A stretch of 15,377 bases of DNA from Acidobacteriota bacterium (lineage in GTDB: Bacteria; Acidobacteriota; Blastocatellia; Pyrinomonadales; Pyrinomonadaceae). Below are positions 6,850-15,323 of this stretch, piece after piece; position 1 is the stretch's first letter; each line of letters opens with the position of its first letter. The notes under the pieces were generated by a model. It saw only the letters and a program-made list of their open reading frames with translations. It did no database searches and was not told the origin of the DNA. The stretch covers positions 1 through 15,377 of the forward strand of contig JAIVJP010000002.1 of NCBI GenBank assembly GCA_020199975.1. Reading direction: 5' to 3'. The translations under genes were made by a program, and so were the position numbers.

Positions 6850-7686
6850 TTATGGCTTTGGCTTGGGGGGCGGGGGCTTCATTTCCTGATTCGGGAGCTC
6901 AGCCCCATCGACTTCAATTACCTTCACATCCGCGCGTGCCGGCGCAAAGTCGGTGTAGCGCACCTTCATGCGAATGTGTAGTGGTTCGCCGTTCTCGAAG
7001 ATCAGCTCTTCGTCCGCATACGAATAGGTCGGAAACCAATAGCGACCACTAATTTGTTCACGATAAGTTTCGACGGTGGGGAACTTGTTAATCTTAGTCT
7101 CTGGGGTTCCTTTGCCCTTCGTCTTAACAATCTGCAACTCCTGATCATCCACCCAGACGCGCCCGATAAACAGGCGTTCCTTGATCTTCTTGGGGTCTGG
7201 AATCACCTTTGGCGTCACTTCAAAAACATACAGATTTAACTCGTCGATCTTCTCTTTTCCAACATACTTAATGTTGTATTTGTCGATCTTCGAAGGCTCC
7301 AGAGCAAAGGGCTGAATCCCACCGAGGTCCTCCAAATCTTCCTGCGTCACGCCGCCGAATGAGGGCATCGGGAAAAAGCTGATCTTTTCATAGCGGTTCC
7401 CCTGATCATCAAAAGTGAAGTTAGAAACGCGATGATACTCACCCGTAACCTGCCCCCCCATACCTAAAGTCTGGATCATTGCGTCACGTTTGAATGAGTA
7501 AAGGTTAAGCGCCTTTCGAAATTCAGTTTCTTTGGCGGTAAAGGCTCTGATGACGCGATCGATCTCGGGTTGACTGAGGGTGTCTGAGCTGGCGGCCGCA
7601 TTTTGAGCGAATACCGTCGGGCCAGCCATTAGACCTGCGACGAGAACCAGAATGAATATCGCGATGCGGAATCCAATTTTTGGCAT
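6850..7686 (-). CDS. Secreted protein of unknown function, LolA-like character
   Basis: The product has 278 residues starting at ATG 7686 (MPKIGFRIAIFILVLVAGLM), with a signal peptide ending around TVFAQN. A TTG five codons upstream (7701) is an alternative start, but neither has a strong ribosome site. The mature part is rich in beta-type sequence, with YNIKYVGKEKIDELNLYVFE, RLFIGRVWVDDQELQIVKTK and a Y-rich stretch around GRYWFPTYSYADEEL. This pattern is reminiscent of periplasmic outer-membrane lipoprotein-sorting (LolA/LolB-fold) relatives common in Acidobacteria, but I do not recognise a specific family. The tail is proline-lysine rich (PPPPKPKP). It is convergent with plsC, with a 17-bp gap and no obvious terminator between them. 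A role in the cell envelope is only a guess from the signal peptide. Confidence 0.8.
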   Translation of the reverse strand: MPKIGFRIAIFILVLVAGLMAGPTVFAQNAAASSDTLSQPEIDRVIRAFTAKETEFRKALNLYSFKRDAMIQTLGMGGQVTGEYHRVSNFTFDDQGNRYEKISFFPMPSFGGVTQEDLEDLGGIQPFALEPSKIDKYNIKYVGKEKIDELNLYVFEVTPKVIPDPKKIKERLFIGRVWVDDQELQIVKTKGKGTPETKINKFPTVETYREQISGRYWFPTYSYADEELIFENGEPLHIRMKVRYTDFAPARADVKVIEVDGAELPNQEMKPPPPKPKP

Positions 7687-7731
7687 TTCTTTAATATCCA
7701 ACTATGAAAACCAGGTTAAGACCAGCGCTAC

Positions 7732-7753
7732 GGGGGTGCAGGTGAACACCCCT
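7732..7753. other. Hairpin in the leader of the gene at 6850-7686
   Basis: GGGGTG at 7733-7738 pairs with CACCCC at 7747-7752 around an 8-nt loop, plus a G-T closing pair. It lies about 45 bp upstream of the start at 7686. No T-tract follows on either strand. The rest of the 7702-7943 gap shows no gene and no clear promoter. Confidence 0.3.
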
Positions 7754-7943
7754 CAGATGCTTCCCCAGAAGTTCCTGTTGCCAAGGGAAAGGCTTGGACC
7801 CCTGCCGGCCGGCGTGGATTGCTGAAGCCGGACTTCGTTATGGAAAAAAATTCCACGCAGATGGTGTAAAGTGCGCGTCACTGGAGTAAGTTACGCTTTG
7901 GTTCTCCTTAGTAAAAGCTGACTCCGATTTACGGCTGGCGACG

Positions 7944-8798
7944 TCAGTCTGAGTCTATGAACTCAAGCGCGACATTTTTAGGAATAATTCCACGCTTAAA
8001 GCCCTCCGAGAGCAGGCGCGCAACGGCTTCGCGGCCGCGCTCGGTGTAGTCGAGTGTTAGATCGTTGACCCACATCGCCACGAAGCGATCCGCGAGTTCC
8101 GTATCCATGTCCCTGGCAAACTGCATTGCGTACTGCAACGCATCTTCCCGATTATCCAGTGCGTAGCGAATGCTTTCGCGGAGTGCTTTGGATACTTCCC
8201 GCATCAGCTCTGGTCCCAAGTCGCGCCGGATTGCGTTTCCCCCCATCGGCAGAGGTAAACCGGTTCTTTTATTCCACCACTCACCCAGATCCAAAACTTT
8301 GTGAAGCCCGATTGATTCGTAAAAAAGCTGTCCCTCGTGAATCAACAGTCCCGCGTCGCACCGACCCTCCTGCACTGCGTCAATAATTTCATCGAAGGGC
8401 ACTACCTCATATTCGAAGTCCGGGTTAAAGATTCGCAGGGCTAAGAAAGCACTGGTCAACGTGCCCGGTACGGCAATTTTGAGACTGGATAGTTGTTCTG
8501 CTTTGGCGGGTTCGCGGGACACCACCACTGGCCCGTAGTTTTCACCAATCGAAGCACCGTGAGGCAGGAGGACATATTTGTCGGCAATATAGGCGTAGGC
8601 GTGAAAGCTAATCGCAGTCACGTCGTATGTTCCACGCATTGCTTCTTCATTTAAGGTTTGGATGTCCTTGAGCACGTGGGTGAAGGTCAAAGCCCCTGTA
8701 TCGAGTTTGTTTGTGGCAAGCCCGTAGAACATGAATGCGTCATCGGAGTCGGGCGAATGCGCCACACTGATTCTCTGAGCTGCTGGTTTGGTTTGCAT
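7944..8798 (-). CDS. mqnD: 1,4-dihydroxy-6-naphthoate synthase (MqnD)
   Basis: The product is MqnD of the futalosine menaquinone pathway, which converts cyclic de-hypoxanthine futalosine to 1,4-dihydroxy-6-naphthoate in the cytoplasm. It has about 284 residues, normal for the family, and a periplasmic-binding-protein-like fold. Diagnostic blocks are AHSPDSDDAFMFYGL near the N-terminus, TYDVTAISFHAYAYI, VPGTLTSAFLALRI, and LLIHEGQLFY, which carries the expected catalytic histidine (about residue 154). DLGEWWNKRTGLPLPMGGNA and the IRRDLG that follows separate it from the related MqnA. ATG 8798 is preferred; a TTG one codon upstream also exists. No good ribosome site is visible. It is the last gene of the ubiX-ubiA-mqnE-mqnD run, 68 bp after mqnE. 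Confidence 0.93.
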   Translation of the reverse strand: MQTKPAAQRISVAHSPDSDDAFMFYGLATNKLDTGALTFTHVLKDIQTLNEEAMRGTYDVTAISFHAYAYIADKYVLLPHGASIGENYGPVVVSREPAKAEQLSSLKIAVPGTLTSAFLALRIFNPDFEYEVVPFDEIIDAVQEGRCDAGLLIHEGQLFYESIGLHKVLDLGEWWNKRTGLPLPMGGNAIRRDLGPELMREVSKALRESIRYALDNREDALQYAMQFARDMDTELADRFVAMWVNDLTLDYTERGREAVARLLSEGFKRGIIPKNVALEFIDSD

Positions 8799-8866
8799 CA
8801 AAACTTGGTAGAAATGTTGAGTCAGGTTATGGGGACGAGTGTTAACGCAAGGGATATTAAGCGGCG

Positions 8867-9985
8867 TCAGGCCAAACTAACACTGCTGCTGCGCTCGACG
8901 CGATTGTAAACCGTGTCGCGTTCGACGGCTTGGAATCCGGCGTCCTCGATCAAAGCGATAAGTTCCGCTTTTGGCATCCGGACTTCATTGTTCGATTCCA
9001 CAGAGTAACTCTCGGAAAGCTCACCGCCCTTAGTGATTGTCCCGTCAATATCGTTGGCGCCGTAGTGGAGTGCTACTTGAGCAAGTCGCTTGCCGAGCAT
9101 AACCCAGTAAGCTTTGATGTGGTCAAAGTTATCAAGCATCAGACGCGAGACGGCCATTGTCTTGAGTGAATCAACTCCGGAGGGGCCTGGCAGATGCGCC
9201 AATTGTGTTCCGGGTGGGTAGAAAGCCAGCGGAATGAAGCACTGAAATCCGCCCGACTGATCCTGCAGTTCGCGTAGGCGGATAAGGTGATCAACTCGAT
9301 CTTCCATGGATTCAATATGCCCATAGAGCATTGTGGCATTCGTTTTCAACCCGGCCGCGTGTACTTTGGCGGAAAGATCGAGCCACCGGCGAGCATCGCA
9401 TTTGTGTGCACAAATCATCGACCGAGTCGGTTCGCGAAAAATCTCTGCCCCACCGCCGGGACAAGACCCCATCCCGGCCTCAATCAATTGTTGGATGACC
9501 GCTTCGTCCGTCATTTTATAGAAATGGGCAAAATGATCGATCTCCACCATCGTGAAAGCTTTCAAATGGAGCTGCGGATATTGTTGCCTGAGGGTAGAAA
9601 GCAAATCCGTGAAGTAGCTAAATGGTAGTTTGGTGTTCAACCCGCCCACAATGTGCAATTCCGTAGCGCCCTCGCTCACAGCTTCACCGGCGATCCTGAG
9701 CGACTCGTCGATATTATGCGTGTAAGCATCGGCTTGGCGGGGCGTGCGATAGAAGCCGCAGAATTTGCAGTCAGCATAGCAAACGTTGGTCGGATTGAAG
9801 TGGCGATTGACGTTGAAATAGGTGGTGGTGCCGTGCTTTCTCCGGCGTACCTTGTCGGCCAGTTTACCCAGCGCGGGTAAGTCGTCGCTGGCATACAGCG
9901 CCAGACCGTCGGCAAGTGACAGGCGCTCGTGAGCTTCGACTTTATCCGCAGTCTCCATCAGTTTTCTATCGTGAGAAGAATTCAT
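8867..9985 (-). CDS. mqnE: Aminodeoxyfutalosine synthase (MqnE), radical SAM
   Basis: This 372-residue radical SAM enzyme joins 3-[(1-carboxyvinyl)oxy]benzoate to the adenosyl radical of SAM to make aminodeoxyfutalosine. The 4Fe-4S ligands are C69, C73 and C76 in NPTNVCYADCKFCGFYR. Other MqnE-type blocks are LHIVGGLNTKLPFSYFTDLL, KAFTMVEIDHFA, SCPGGGAEIF and IPLAFYPPGTQL. The HFNPTNVCYADCKFC pattern and SCPGGGAEIF favour MqnE over the related cyclase MqnC. Its ATG overlaps the stop of ubiA as ATGA (9982-9985), so translation of the two is probably coupled. The product of this route (aminodeoxyfutalosine) implies a nucleosidase plus, depending on species, a deaminase elsewhere in the genome. 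Confidence 0.94.
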   Translation of the reverse strand: MNSSHDRKLMETADKVEAHERLSLADGLALYASDDLPALGKLADKVRRRKHGTTTYFNVNRHFNPTNVCYADCKFCGFYRTPRQADAYTHNIDESLRIAGEAVSEGATELHIVGGLNTKLPFSYFTDLLSTLRQQYPQLHLKAFTMVEIDHFAHFYKMTDEAVIQQLIEAGMGSCPGGGAEIFREPTRSMICAHKCDARRWLDLSAKVHAAGLKTNATMLYGHIESMEDRVDHLIRLRELQDQSGGFQCFIPLAFYPPGTQLAHLPGPSGVDSLKTMAVSRLMLDNFDHIKAYWVMLGKRLAQVALHYGANDIDGTITKGGELSESYSVESNNEVRMPKAELIALIEDAGFQAVERDTVYNRVERSSSVSLA

Positions 9986-10857
9986 CGCAAAGTCCTTGTC
10001 ATTGCCGCACCGCCAAACGTCAAGAAAAGAATCACGCTTACAAAGGCGTTGGTAGTAAAGAAAGCCGCGTTCAATCTGCTCAAATCATCAGCTCTAACCA
10101 GCCTATGTTGGTAGATTAGTAATAAACCCGTTGCAATAACACCGGCGAGCGCCAGTGGGCCGAGCTGTGTCAACCAGTATAGCGCAAGCAGCGCGACAAA
10201 CGCCTGGGCGTGCAGGATTCGGGCTATCCACAATGAACGCCCAATTCCGAAGCGCTGGGGAATCGAATGCAGACCCTCGGCCAAATCAAAATCACAATCC
10301 TGACAGGCATAAAGCACATCAAAGCCCGCGGTCCAAAGCATCACCACCAGAGAAAGTAAGAGAGGTACGGGGCTGTCGATTGCGCCGCGCACGGCGATCC
10401 ATGCACCGGTTGGAGCAATTGACAAGCACCAGCCCAGAACCAGATGCGACAGCAACGTCCAGCGCTTGGTAAGTGAATAGAGTAGGATGCTGGCCAGGGC
10501 AACCGGGGCCAGAGTCAGGGTGAGACGATTCAACGCCGCGGCGGCTAGGAAGAAGATTGCAGCTGAGATTATCGTGAATACCCAAACGAAACTCGCCGGC
10601 AAAAGACCCGCCGGCAGCGCGCGCATATTGGTGCGAGGATTTCGGCCATCGTATTCGCGATCGGCAATTCTGTTAAAGGCCATTGCAGTTGACCGCGCGC
10701 CAACCATAGCCAGGGCAATCCACAGAACCTGACGAGCTGAAGGTAATCCATTCGCCGCCAGCACCGCGCCCAGAAAAGCAAAAGGGAGCGCAAAGAGGGT
10801 GTGCTCGATCTTGATCATCTCGAGCGTAATGCGAACGTTCCGGAGCAGTGTAGCCAT
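9982..10857 (-). CDS. ubiA: UbiA-family polyprenyltransferase (probable MqnP)
   Basis: This 291-residue multi-pass membrane protein is a UbiA-superfamily prenyltransferase. Both Mg2+-diphosphate motifs are present: NRIADREYD at 62-70 and DVLYACQDCDFD at 180-191. About eight hydrophobic segments can be read between and after them. The general family attaches a polyprenyl chain to 4-hydroxybenzoate, but here the neighbours mqnE and mqnD suggest that the acceptor is 1,4-dihydroxy-6-naphthoate, the role called MqnP. That substrate is an inference from context. ATG 10857 has GGAAG seven bases upstream. The gene begins 17 bp after ubiX and shares an ATGA overlap with mqnE. Confidence 0.93.
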   Translation of the reverse strand: MATLLRNVRITLEMIKIEHTLFALPFAFLGAVLAANGLPSARQVLWIALAMVGARSTAMAFNRIADREYDGRNPRTNMRALPAGLLPASFVWVFTIISAAIFFLAAAALNRLTLTLAPVALASILLYSLTKRWTLLSHLVLGWCLSIAPTGAWIAVRGAIDSPVPLLLSLVVMLWTAGFDVLYACQDCDFDLAEGLHSIPQRFGIGRSLWIARILHAQAFVALLALYWLTQLGPLALAGVIATGLLLIYQHRLVRADDLSRLNAAFFTTNAFVSVILFLTFGGAAMTRTLR

Positions 10858-10874
10858 TGCTGAGCTTCCCGGAG

Positions 10875-11516
10875 CTAATCCTCTCCCACGCCGGCCAATT
10901 CGTTTGAGTGTTCTTTGAGTCCCTTCCAGCGGGTGGACTCGGAATGTGGAACGCCCAAATGATCAAGTATGCGAAAGACCATGTGGTCCACTAAGGCTTC
11001 AATTGTTTGTGGACGATGATAGAACCCGGGGCTTGCGGGAATGATGTGGGCACCCGCACGAGCCAGGCGCAGCATATTCTCAAGGTGAAGGGCGTTGAAG
11101 GGAGTCTCGCGAGGCACAATTACCAACCGGCGTCCTTCCTTGAGCGTTACATCCGCGGCCCGGTGAATCAGGTTTGTTCCGGCGCCTGAGGCAATCGCAC
11201 CGAGCGTTCCCATTGAGCAGGGAACAATGACCATGCCTTGCTGCGGATGTGAGCCGGACGAAGGCTTAGCCGCCATGTTGTCCAGACGGTGGAGATGAAC
11301 CAGTGTAGAGTCTGGTTTTAGACTAAGCCACTGGTTGATCCTGCCGCTGTCCGCGCCCCTCAAATCCGTCCCCAGTTCAACCCGTGCCACCGTCTGCGCT
11401 GCTTCCGACATAATCAGATTAATGTGTTCAACTACACCGCTCGCGGCCATATGAACGAGCGTGCGCTGAGCGTAAATCGATCCCGAGGCTCCGGTAATTG
11501 CTACGGTAAATTCCAT
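10875..11516 (-). CDS. ubiX: UbiX-family flavin prenyltransferase
   Basis: The 213-residue product is a UbiX-type enzyme that makes prenylated FMN, the cofactor of UbiD-type decarboxylases. Motifs include AITGASGS at 6-13 (FMN binding), PCSMGTLGAIASG at 99-111, RAADVTLKEGRRLVIVPRET at 119-138 and PGFYHRP at 163-169 with the conserved tyrosine. In the futalosine pathway this cofactor would serve the decarboxylase that removes the carboxyl group of the prenylated naphthoate; that UbiD partner is not in this window. It is the first gene of the operon, with a promoter 20-50 bp upstream and no clear ribosome site, so the message may have a very short leader. Confidence 0.93.
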   Translation of the reverse strand: MEFTVAITGASGSIYAQRTLVHMAASGVVEHINLIMSEAAQTVARVELGTDLRGADSGRINQWLSLKPDSTLVHLHRLDNMAAKPSSGSHPQQGMVIVPCSMGTLGAIASGAGTNLIHRAADVTLKEGRRLVIVPRETPFNALHLENMLRLARAGAHIIPASPGFYHRPQTIEALVDHMVFRILDHLGVPHSESTRWKGLKEHSNELAGVGED

Positions 11517-11536
11517 ACAGGGAAGTGTCGATTTGA

Positions 11537-11565
11537 ATCTTACTTGGCGGGTAAGTTAATCGCAA
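11537..11565 (-). promoter_or_regulatory. Sigma-70-like promoter for the ubiX-ubiA-mqnE-mqnD run
   Basis: On the minus strand TTGCGA (11565-11560) and TAAGAT (11542-11537) are separated by exactly 17 bp. Each box differs from consensus by only one or two bases. Transcription would start near 11530, leaving a leader of only about 13 nt before the ubiX ATG at 11516. Confidence 0.55.
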
Positions 11566-11637
11566 GCGAGCTTAATTGTAATTGTGAGGCCCCACCGACC
11601 CTCGACTGAAGCCTAGTGTCCTGTGTCAAACGGCGGC

Positions 11638-12246
11638 TTAGACCAAACCAGCGAACAGTTCATCAACCGAGACTTGCCATCCCGCCAACACTCTAGATTC
11701 TGCCAGGTCTCCTTTGGAATAACGCCAGGTTTCCCAGGCAGGCCTGCCTTTGCGTTCCGTTGCATAGCGTACTTCGACTGTCATCGTGAAGTGATCCACC
11801 AGCCATAGTTCGCGCACACCAAGAGCAAGATATGTATGCGCTTTCGTCGTGCGATCATAAACGGCGTTGCTAGCGGAAATGTATTCAAAGACGATGTCGG
11901 CGGAGGTGCGCTTGCGCCCCAAAACTTCTTGCAATTCCTGCGAGACGTACATCATATCGGGCTCGAGATAAGTGCCCGCGAAAAGGTCCGTGTAGATTGC
12001 CTCGCGCGGATGATGAACCTCGCCATGATTCTGATGGGCGAGCAAGAACTGCACCAGTGATTTGTTCAAACGGGAGTCGATTGAACCGTGAGGCGGGTCA
12101 GGTGGGGGTACCATGAAAAGAAAACCTCCGATCAATTCGTAGTGAGAGCGATCGTCAGGTTCTGGCAGGGCCCAAAACTCTTCGAGTGTGTAACTCTGCA
12201 AGAGTGGTGAGAAGCTGACCTGTGGGGTCATGTCGAGAGCCTGCAT
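11638..12246 (-). CDS. Uma2 family (DUF820) putative PD-(D/E)XK nuclease-fold protein
   Basis: The product has 202 residues. The Uma2 layout is clear: YELIGGFLF at 36-44 with E37, YLEPDMMYVS at 93-102 with D97, and VFEYISASNAVYDRTTKAHT at 119-138 with E121 and K135, followed by YLALGVRELWLVD. These acidic and lysine residues match the PD-(D/E)XK nuclease core. Uma2 proteins are abundant in cyanobacteria and other environmental bacteria and are called endonucleases, but their substrate and role are not established. Start ATG 12246 has GGAGG eight bases upstream, and a second ATG lies five codons in. It lies between the menaquinone genes and the broken M14 peptidase, with its own leader, so it is probably a single-gene unit. 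Confidence 0.88.
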   Translation of the reverse strand: MQALDMTPQVSFSPLLQSYTLEEFWALPEPDDRSHYELIGGFLFMVPPPDPPHGSIDSRLNKSLVQFLLAHQNHGEVHHPREAIYTDLFAGTYLEPDMMYVSQELQEVLGRKRTSADIVFEYISASNAVYDRTTKAHTYLALGVRELWLVDHFTMTVEVRYATERKGRPAWETWRYSKGDLAESRVLAGWQVSVDELFAGLV

Positions 12247-12285
12247 AATTCAAACCTCCAATTCCTGGCGCCTATCGTATCACTA

Positions 12286-12299
12286 GAGCCGTAGGGCTC
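12286..12299. other. Short hairpin upstream of the Uma2 gene
   Basis: GAGCC and GGCTC pair perfectly around a GTAG tetraloop, about 40 bp upstream of the Uma2 start. No T-tract follows on either strand. It could affect the leader of that gene or be a remnant of a short repeat. The rest of the 12247-12367 gap shows only the GGAGG ribosome site. Confidence 0.25.
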
Positions 12300-12367
12300 A
12301 AACGACAATGCATGTTCGGTTAGGGCAGATATAAGAGTCAATTGATACCCCTGATCGGCATTGCCTA

Positions 12368-15323
12368 TTACTGCGCATCCTCGTCGCTGGCGCCCGACCT
12401 GCGTCTCGGCTGCTCAGCGCTTTCGGTATCGAGCGAATCAAAGTTTAGCGCCGCGTTGAAGAGGAGGAAGAAGCTGCCCTGAGTCTGGTGCCGCCACATG
12501 GGATGATTCGCGAACATCACAACATGGCCTCGCCCGACGGGCACATCGATCACGGCCGGGGCGTTGGCTAATTCCGATCCACCTGCCAGCATTCCACTGA
12601 TGAGAAGGTTCTTTTCATCGGGTGCAAATCGAAGAACCACGCGTGGGCGCTGCGCCGGCGGCGTGAAAAACGCTCCCAGCGCTCGCCGCTGCTCTTCGGT
12701 GATCTGATCTTCGCCGGGGCGCGCAGGCGTACGTGATGGTGCCGGCGAGGCTTGCGGCATCGCCTGAATGATATCCGGATCGGTGGCGCTTCCCCTTCCG
12801 GAGGGTCGTTGTCCTCCCGTTGTTGGACCTCCTTCGCCTCCACCGCCGCCTCCGCCTCCAGTCTGCGTGCTGACTTGAAAAAGCGGGGCCTGATTGAAAT
12901 AGATTGGGAGCGTCTCGTCGTAACCATAGGCAATCGGACTCCTACGATCGCTAAAGTGTGCATTGAAGATGGAACCTCGAGCCTGAAGCTGACGAGGCTC
13001 CTGAATCGCTACGCCGGAAGTCAGACCATATTCGATTGGAATGCGCACATTGTTGGCGACCACAATGAACAGCCCGCCGTCATGCACGAACTTCTGCAGA
13101 TTCACAACTCCAGCCAACCCCATTCCGCCGCGCATATCGTCAGTTTGATCGGGAGATGAACCCAGATTCGGCGTCAGGTCCGCATGCTTCCAGGGAATCG
13201 GCTCGCCACGCATTGGGATGCCGTTGACGATTGCCTGAGCCGATCCGCCCAGGGGCGGAAAAATGATCACGTCATACTTCTCACGAAGATTCGGCGTGCT
13301 ACGTACCACCTGGTCCGAGATATACGAATAGGGAATCTGCAGACGGTCGAATTCAATGCGATACCAACCCTCGTTCTGGGTGTTGGTCCAGGTGTGGAGA
13401 ATAGCAATCCGCGGCACTGCGAGGGCGTGAGACTTGACCTCAGGGAGCTTATCAACTGCGCGTGCGGTCAGGCCCAATTCGATCACGGCGGACTCAAGCT
13501 GCTTTCGCAAATCAGCAGGATTACCCTCAGACTTGATGATGAACGATCCGGCGTTGAATTGCTGTTCGCCCACTTTGAAGGAGTCTTCCGCTGCGCTCAC
13601 TTTTAGGACCTTTAATCTAAAACGCAGCGTGGCGAGGGTATTCTCGGTGTTGTGGTTGATGATGTAACCAGCGGTCGAGTCGGAACCAACGAGCTTACCT
13701 TTCACCCGCGCGTCACTGGTCACCAGGGTCGCCGGTGCCTGGAGAACGGCCTTGTCAGTTACCCTCACGGTCTTGACGTTACGGAGCGCGCCCAGCGTCC
13801 AACCGGTATCGTCGTAAGGTCTTGGGTCGTTCACGTTGTAATACTGGGTGTCCATCATCATGTCCGCCATCCTGGAATAAGGCTGGTCCATGCGCACGAC
13901 GTATGAACCTGCTGGGAATTTCTGATCCTTGATGGTGATCTGTTTGTTGGCGGTATGGACTTCCACGCCCATCAGACGCAGTAAGTTAACCATGTCCGCC
14001 GCTTCCACCAGCCGCGATTGATCAGCCGGGATGACGTAGGCTGCCGGCCCTTCATTCGTCGCCTTGGCAACGGCTCTTTTGCTCTTGATGTAGAAGTTCT
14101 GGAGGAAGCGATCCTTGTTATTTGCCACAAAATTCATGGCCAGGAGAATCCCGGATTGCTGCATGTTGACGTTGTTACGCAGCGACCACTTTACCCGCGG
14201 CAGCGGCGGGTTCGGGCGAAACCAGTCGCGCTGCGCTTGCTGGTTAACAGTGCGGTCCATCGTGTCAGAAACCGTGCGTCCAAACGCCCGGAACGCCACG
14301 CTTCGTCAGCTCTTCCACTTCGTGGTAGGCAAGGAGATTCCATTCGTCGACCGTAATCGGATCCAGCCAGGCGTTGTAAGGTCCCGTGCCGGTGGACGTG
14401 TAAAGGAAGGGAACTGATTCGTGAAGGTCGTGCAGGACTAAGGGATGGTATTCCAGGAATGTTTTCATCATGTTGCGAGTGAGCGCTAGCGCCATGCCGA
14501 GCCCGTCGCGATTGTTGTCATGCGCGACGTATTTGCCCCAGTAGACAAGTGAGGGCGCATTCTTCGCCGGGTTGGCTTTGCGATAGTTGTAGATATCAAC
14601 CATCTTGTCTCGGCCATCAACTTCGAGCACCGGGGTTATCAGCACGATGACGTTTTTGCGAATGGCTTGAATGAAGGGGCTCTCCTCAACCGCGAGCCGA
14701 TAGGCAAGTTCCATCAACATTTCGGGTGAACCTGTCTCGGGGGAATGAATAGAGCCGGAGGCCCAGTAAAAGGCTTTGCCTTCGCCGATTAGCTTTTGCG
14801 CCTCCGCTTCAGTAATTCTGCGCGGATCGGCAAGCTTGGCCGTAATCTCTTTGTAGCGATCGAGCTTTGCCCGTAGAGCTTCATCACCAACGGCAACCAG
14901 AATTTGCTCTCTGCCTTCTTCAGACCGCTCCGGCGCGGTAAAAACGCGTACTCGCGGAATAGCCTTGGCCATCTCACGAAAATAACGGTGGACGTCCTTC
15001 GTGTAGGTGAGCTTGTTTGGCGTGCCTATCACGTAACCCAGGACCTTGTCCGGCGAAGGGACCCTTTCCGACATCGGCAGATGATCGACTAACTCCGTCA
15101 TGAAGTAGGGTTCAGTGGTGTACTCCTTGATCTTTTTGGAATAGTCGTTGTCGGCTGCGGCGCTATCGCTGTGCGCGCCAGAAGCGGCCTCCGGCTTAGG
15201 CTTCGATGTCGCGGCCGTCTCTTGGGCTACACCGGGGATAGCACACGGCAGAACAATGATTCCAAAGGCAAGTGCGAGCAACGTCACCTGCTTGCTCACG
15301 AAGAACAGGCGTCCTTGGTTCAT
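12368..15323 (-). pseudogene. Secreted M14-family zinc peptidase, broken by an out-of-frame internal deletion
   Basis: Two frames overlap at 14265-14299 and together resemble one large M14 peptidase. I chose start ATG 15323 (MNQGRLFFVSKQVTLLALAF) because GGAGG lies five bases upstream and a signal peptide follows, ending near GVAQE. The N-terminal part has H193 and E196 (SIHSPE), N271-R272 (AHDNNRD) and H301 (VLHDLHES), then stops right after GVPGVWTHGF at 14265. The other frame resumes as DTMDRTVNQQAQRDWFRPNP and carries the rest, with a C-terminal amidotransferase-like region (IAILHTWTNTQNEGWYRIEF), a Gly-rich stretch with eight glycines in a row, and VGRGHVVMFANHPMWRHQTQ. Family members normally have about 30 more residues between these parts, including the catalytic glutamate. 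That stretch is missing and the frame is shifted. So the gene is either a pseudogene or an assembly error. Its intact relative is at 3521-6016. Confidence 0.85.

Noticed and set aside
7732..7753. Riboswitch in the leader of the 6850-7686 gene
   Set aside because: Only one simple hairpin is present; no recognised riboswitch core could be found.
8126..9628. Several plus-strand open frames opposite mqnD and mqnE
   Set aside because: All are antisense shadows of conserved enzyme genes, with no ribosome sites or domains.
12752..13159. Plus-strand frame opposite the Gly-rich region of the second M14 gene
   Set aside because: It arises from GC-rich low-complexity codons of the real gene and has no family similarity.
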